NCBI RefSeq assembly: GCF_042682745.1
Contig: NZ_JBHUIO010000002.1
Span: 248,001-312,000, forward strand
Source: Tumebacillus_A lipolyticus
GTDB lineage: Bacteria > Bacillota > Bacilli > Tumebacillales > Tumebacillaceae
Reading direction: 5' to 3'
DNA: 64,000 nt
The position numbers and the translations under genes are program-made. Positions 61,310 to 64,000 of this stretch are shown piece after piece; positions within the stretch are counted from its first letter, which is position 1, and each line of letters starts with the position of its first letter. The notes under the pieces are model-generated. The model was not told where the DNA came from and made no database searches. It was given only the letters and a program-made list of their open reading frames with translations.

Positions 61310-62806
61310 CTAAACATCACCACGCGGCAGAAGCGCGCGCAAGGGATCTGGCACAGTCTGCCGAAACTCATTCGGCTTGATCATTCGCAAGATGATCGCC
61401 GCTTGCAAAGGATCGCGTTCAATCATCCGCAAAGCCGTTTCTGGCTCAGCGAAAAATTCGAGCGTTCGCGACATCACCTCGGTGCTGCCATCATCGTATA
61501 CTTTTGCCGAATAGAGTCCGGTCGCTGGCATTTGAGCGTTAAAAGCGGCTTCATCCTGCAACTTCGGATTGTGCGGATAGATCGAAATGAGCTGGTTGCC
61601 TTGATGGCGCATCCGCAGGAGTTCTTGAATGTCCAACCACTCCTCGACAGGCAGAAAGAACTCGATCTGATGTCCAAACTCATGGACGATCGTCGCAATA
61701 TCGTCGAGCGCAGACAGGCGAACTCGATTATCGTCTCGGTTGGCGTTCGCGCGAAACGGAGTGATCTGCTGTCTTCTGATTCCGCGCAATTTCTCCATGA
61801 AGGTTTGCGGCAGATCGACCACCTCATCTGGGTTGACCTGAATGTTTGGCACCCTCCCCGTCGGAGGCAGTTTGTCCCGATCGACCATGCTGGCCAACCG
61901 TGACAGCGCCTGTTGCACCCGATTGATCAACTCGAATGTGATCGAAGCCCCTGGAAGCTGATCGAATCCGTTGAGCAGATGAACGCCTTGGGCATCACCA
62001 CCTTGCGACAAGGTTCCATCCAACATGCTTTTGACGATCGGCATCTCTTTTAACGCGACGATCATCTCCGCTCGCTGTTCTGCTGGAAGCTCCATCAGAG
62101 CGGGACGAGGGTTGTTCGTCAGATAATCGGTCGCCGCTTTGTTCAACTGGTCACCGCCTGGCGTGGTTTGCTGGACCATGTTCAGCAGCTCCGGATTGGA
62201 GTTGAAATTGGGATCTGTATATATCGCCCGTTGCGCGCGATGCCAAAACGGATCGATGATGCTGTCGATTTCTGGCACCAGCTGATCGATCAGGTTAAGG
62301 CGCGCCGCATCGGGGAGCGCCATATTGGCGACCATCGCCTTAAATGTGTTGCAATCATAGTCCGAATTGTCCTCTTTCAACTGCTCTTTGATCGCGTTTT
62401 TAACAATGACATCGATCGGATAATTTTGCTGTGGGTCGATGAGCGTCGACATCACCATTTCGTTATCGATCAGTCCGGTCATATATTGTACGATCAACGG
62501 CTCGCCGATTCCCGCTTCTTTCGACATTTGATTGAGTCGTTTTTCCAGCTGCGATTCGATCGTCGGCGGCGCATCTCCTGGCTTCGCGCACTGGATCGGA
62601 GCAGCGGAGGAGGTGCGAGCCCGACTTCGCTGCATCTGTCCTGCCATCAGCTTTAGCACCGATCGATTGCCGACCGATTGTTGCAGTTGCATAACCTTTT
62701 GTGCGGCAGTCAGCGTCGAGGAATGCGAAAGCTTTTTTCGTTGTGCAGTTGCCGATCCGGGCAATTTCTGTCGAGACCAATCGTTCTGCTTGTTCTCCAA
62801 TTTCAC
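61310..62806 (-). CDS. HEFGH metallopeptidase-like protein with eCIS-cargo-like N-terminus
   Basis: A 498-residue protein of uncertain function. The basic N-terminus contains LQQSVGNRSVLKLM (near residues 41-54). It resembles the LQRxxGNRAVxxLL motif common in proteins linked to extracellular contractile injection systems, including DUF4157 proteins. The C-terminal half has a zinc-peptidase motif, HEFGH at residues 375-379, and a possible third ligand Glu443 in STEVMSRTLEFF. The middle is helical without a known family. No signal peptide or membrane span is seen. I chose GTG 62806 because AAGGAGG lies nine bases before it. An upstream ATG frame to 62836 would overlap that ribosome site. The gene is isolated, with its own terminator and no immunity gene in view. 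Toxin use is inference. Confidence 0.75.
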   Translation of the reverse strand: MKLENKQNDWSRQKLPGSATAQRKKLSHSSTLTAAQKVMQLQQSVGNRSVLKLMAGQMQRSRARTSSAAPIQCAKPGDAPPTIESQLEKRLNQMSKEAGIGEPLIVQYMTGLIDNEMVMSTLIDPQQNYPIDVIVKNAIKEQLKEDNSDYDCNTFKAMVANMALPDAARLNLIDQLVPEIDSIIDPFWHRAQRAIYTDPNFNSNPELLNMVQQTTPGGDQLNKAATDYLTNNPRPALMELPAEQRAEMIVALKEMPIVKSMLDGTLSQGGDAQGVHLLNGFDQLPGASITFELINRVQQALSRLASMVDRDKLPPTGRVPNIQVNPDEVVDLPQTFMEKLRGIRRQQITPFRANANRDDNRVRLSALDDIATIVHEFGHQIEFFLPVEEWLDIQELLRMRHQGNQLISIYPHNPKLQDEAAFNAQMPATGLYSAKVYDDGSTEVMSRTLEFFAEPETALRMIERDPLQAAIILRMIKPNEFRQTVPDPLRALLPRGDV

Positions 62807-62876
62807 CCTTCCCATCCTCCTTTTCACTTCTATCATAACATCATCGGGAAGTAATTTTTATAGAAAGAAATAAATT

Positions 62877-62971
62877 AAAAGGCGACACAGACTTGATCAT
62901 TCGATCCATGCGCGCTGATCGATGCGAACATCGACGTGCAGGATCTGCTGACAAGTTGGTGTCGCCACTTT
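62877..62971 (-). terminator. Long multi-stem hairpin, possible terminator or structured RNA
   Basis: Bases 62881-62966 fold into one extended arm. GGCGACAC pairs with GTGTCGCC, ACTTG with CAAGT, GATCC with GGATC, TGCGCG with CGTGCA (one G-U), and TCGATG with CATCGA, closing on CGAA. On the minus strand it is followed by TTTTAATTT, and it sits 42 bases after the stop of the C-domain gene. It could terminate that gene, but it is far larger than a normal terminator. Confidence 0.65.
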
Positions 62972-63007
62972 TCACCGTTTCTTTGCGAGAGCGCCTCAGC
63001 TCACGTT

Positions 63008-64000
63008 TTAGAAAAGGTCGTCCAGTTCGGTCAGGTTGATTTGAGAAAGGCGAAGGTCGGCGTTCGCTGAAAATTGCAGCAACACCTGTTCATACTCGGC
63101 GAGCAGGTGATCGACCGTTTCAGCGGTAAATCGCTTCGTGTTGTACGAGGTGACGAGGCACAAACGATCCCCCTGTTCAAACGCTTCGATGTGCAGATCA
63201 AATGCGACGGACGGATCGTCAGCAAACCCTGCAGTGAGCAGATCCGATTCGGCTGTCCTCCTCTCATGATCGAGCTTGAGCTCCTTAAGCAGTTGCTCGC
63301 GGGTGATGAAGCGAATCGTCATCCCTGGCACAAGCTCTGTCGCCTCCAGATGCGCATTTTGCCCGACGAAGACCACATTGTATAGATCTTCCGCTTCGCT
63401 CCCATCGCGCTCTGCCCGCAACTCTTTCAAAATCAGGTCGAACGGATAGTCTTGGTTGGCATAGGCGCCATACGCGGTTTCCTTCACTCGTTCTACCACC
63501 TGACGCCCAGTCGGATTGTCAGAGAGATCGGTGCGCATGACCAGCGGGTTGACCATCAGGCCGAGGACGCTTTCCAAGTCGGGATGATTGCGTCCCGCAT
63601 TCGGCGAGCAGATCGTGATCACATTTTGTCCAGCCAGCAGCGACAACCAGATTTTCAACCCTGCCAGCAGTGAGAGATAGAGCGTCGTCCCCTGCTCAGC
63701 CGCCAAAGCTCGCAACTGCCCAAGCAAGTTTGGCGACAAGTCTGTCTGGCGGACGATCATGCGTTCCGGGCGTGGTGCAGGTTCGATGAAGTCGTAAGGA
63801 AGTGCCGGTGCGCTGATCTCTCGTTGCAAATTCTGTTGCCAGTAGAGTTTCTGATCCTCCCAATCGCCTGTTGCCAGCCGTTCGTGCTGCCAAACTGCAT
63901 ATTCGCCATACTGCACAGCAGGCGGGAGAGCAGAGCTGTCCTCCCCCGCTCGCAACGCGCGATACAAAGCGGCCAGATCGCTTAAAAAGATGGTGATCGA
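63008..64000 (-). CDS. Condensation-domain protein (NRPS C-terminus), 5' truncated
   Basis: The final 330 codons of a protein whose frame is open to the right edge. It begins inside a condensation domain just after the expected HHxxxD motif (SITIFLSDLAALYRAL). It continues through YGEYAVWQ, TLYLSLLAGL, VITICSPNAGR, GLMVNPLVMRTDLS and ANQDYPFDLIL, then stops at LTELDDLF. These are normal C-domain blocks, but no A, T or TE domain follows, so the protein ends with a C domain. It could be a stand-alone C domain or the end of an NRPS. It is opposite in strand to the main NRPS operon and 12 kb away, so it probably belongs to another locus to the right. Confidence 0.9.
   Translation of the reverse strand, partial: SITIFLSDLAALYRALRAGEDSSALPPAVQYGEYAVWQHERLATGDWEDQKLYWQQNLQREISAPALPYDFIEPAPRPERMIVRQTDLSPNLLGQLRALAAEQGTTLYLSLLAGLKIWLSLLAGQNVITICSPNAGRNHPDLESVLGLMVNPLVMRTDLSDNPTGRQVVERVKETAYGAYANQDYPFDLILKELRAERDGSEAEDLYNVVFVGQNAHLEATELVPGMTIRFITREQLLKELKLDHERRTAESDLLTAGFADDPSVAFDLHIEAFEQGDRLCLVTSYNTKRFTAETVDHLLAEYEQVLLQFSANADLRLSQINLTELDDLF

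Overview
The window is dominated by a giant lipopeptide nonribosomal peptide synthetase (NRPS) locus. A shorter accessory region follows it. The DNA is rather GC-rich, has strong AGGAGG-type ribosome binding sites and Rho-independent terminators, and encodes proteins typical of Bacilli. This points to a moderately high-GC member of the Bacillales, perhaps of the Tumebacillus/Alicyclobacillaceae kind. That placement is an inference from style and content; no rRNA or marker gene is present.

Region 1 (1-50978, + strand) reads as one operon: NRPS1 (5' end outside the window), NRPS2, an MFS transporter and NRPS3. NRPS1 begins with a fatty acyl-AMP ligase and an acyl carrier protein, so the peptide is N-acylated. 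Fourteen C-A-T modules follow (8 + 2 + 4). Epimerase domains sit in modules 11 and 13, and a C-terminal thioesterase releases the product. Specificity codes read by eye suggest acyl-(Ala/Gly)-Val-(Ala/Gly)-Pro-(Ala/Gly)-X6-Thr-X8-Val-X10-D-X11-X12-D-X13-basic. X8, X11, X12 and X13 share a code closest to that of hydroxyphenylglycine. Two A-domain pairs (modules 3/5 and 11/13) are almost identical in DNA sequence, which indicates recent internal duplication or gene conversion. The protein ends at the two junctions carry opposite charges that could act as docking elements. A strong terminator follows NRPS3, and next to it lies a decayed A-domain relic.

Region 2 (51611-53888) holds a YfbR-like HD-domain nucleotidase (- strand). 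A membrane-anchored protein that looks like a fusion of two DUF domains diverges from it. The gap after that is partly AT-rich.

Region 3 (53891-61174) may serve surface glycan or glycoprotein biosynthesis. A GT4 glycosyltransferase overlaps a long acidic coiled-coil protein with 37-residue tandem repeats (- strand). A divergent three-gene operon encodes a nucleotide-sugar dehydrogenase and two sugar-nucleotide epimerase/dehydratase-type SDR enzymes.

Region 4 (61190-64000) carries a HEFGH metallopeptidase-like protein whose N-terminal motif resembles those of eCIS-associated cargo, a long structured hairpin, and the 3' end of another condensation-domain protein running off the right edge. No tRNA, rRNA, CRISPR array or intact insertion sequence was seen.
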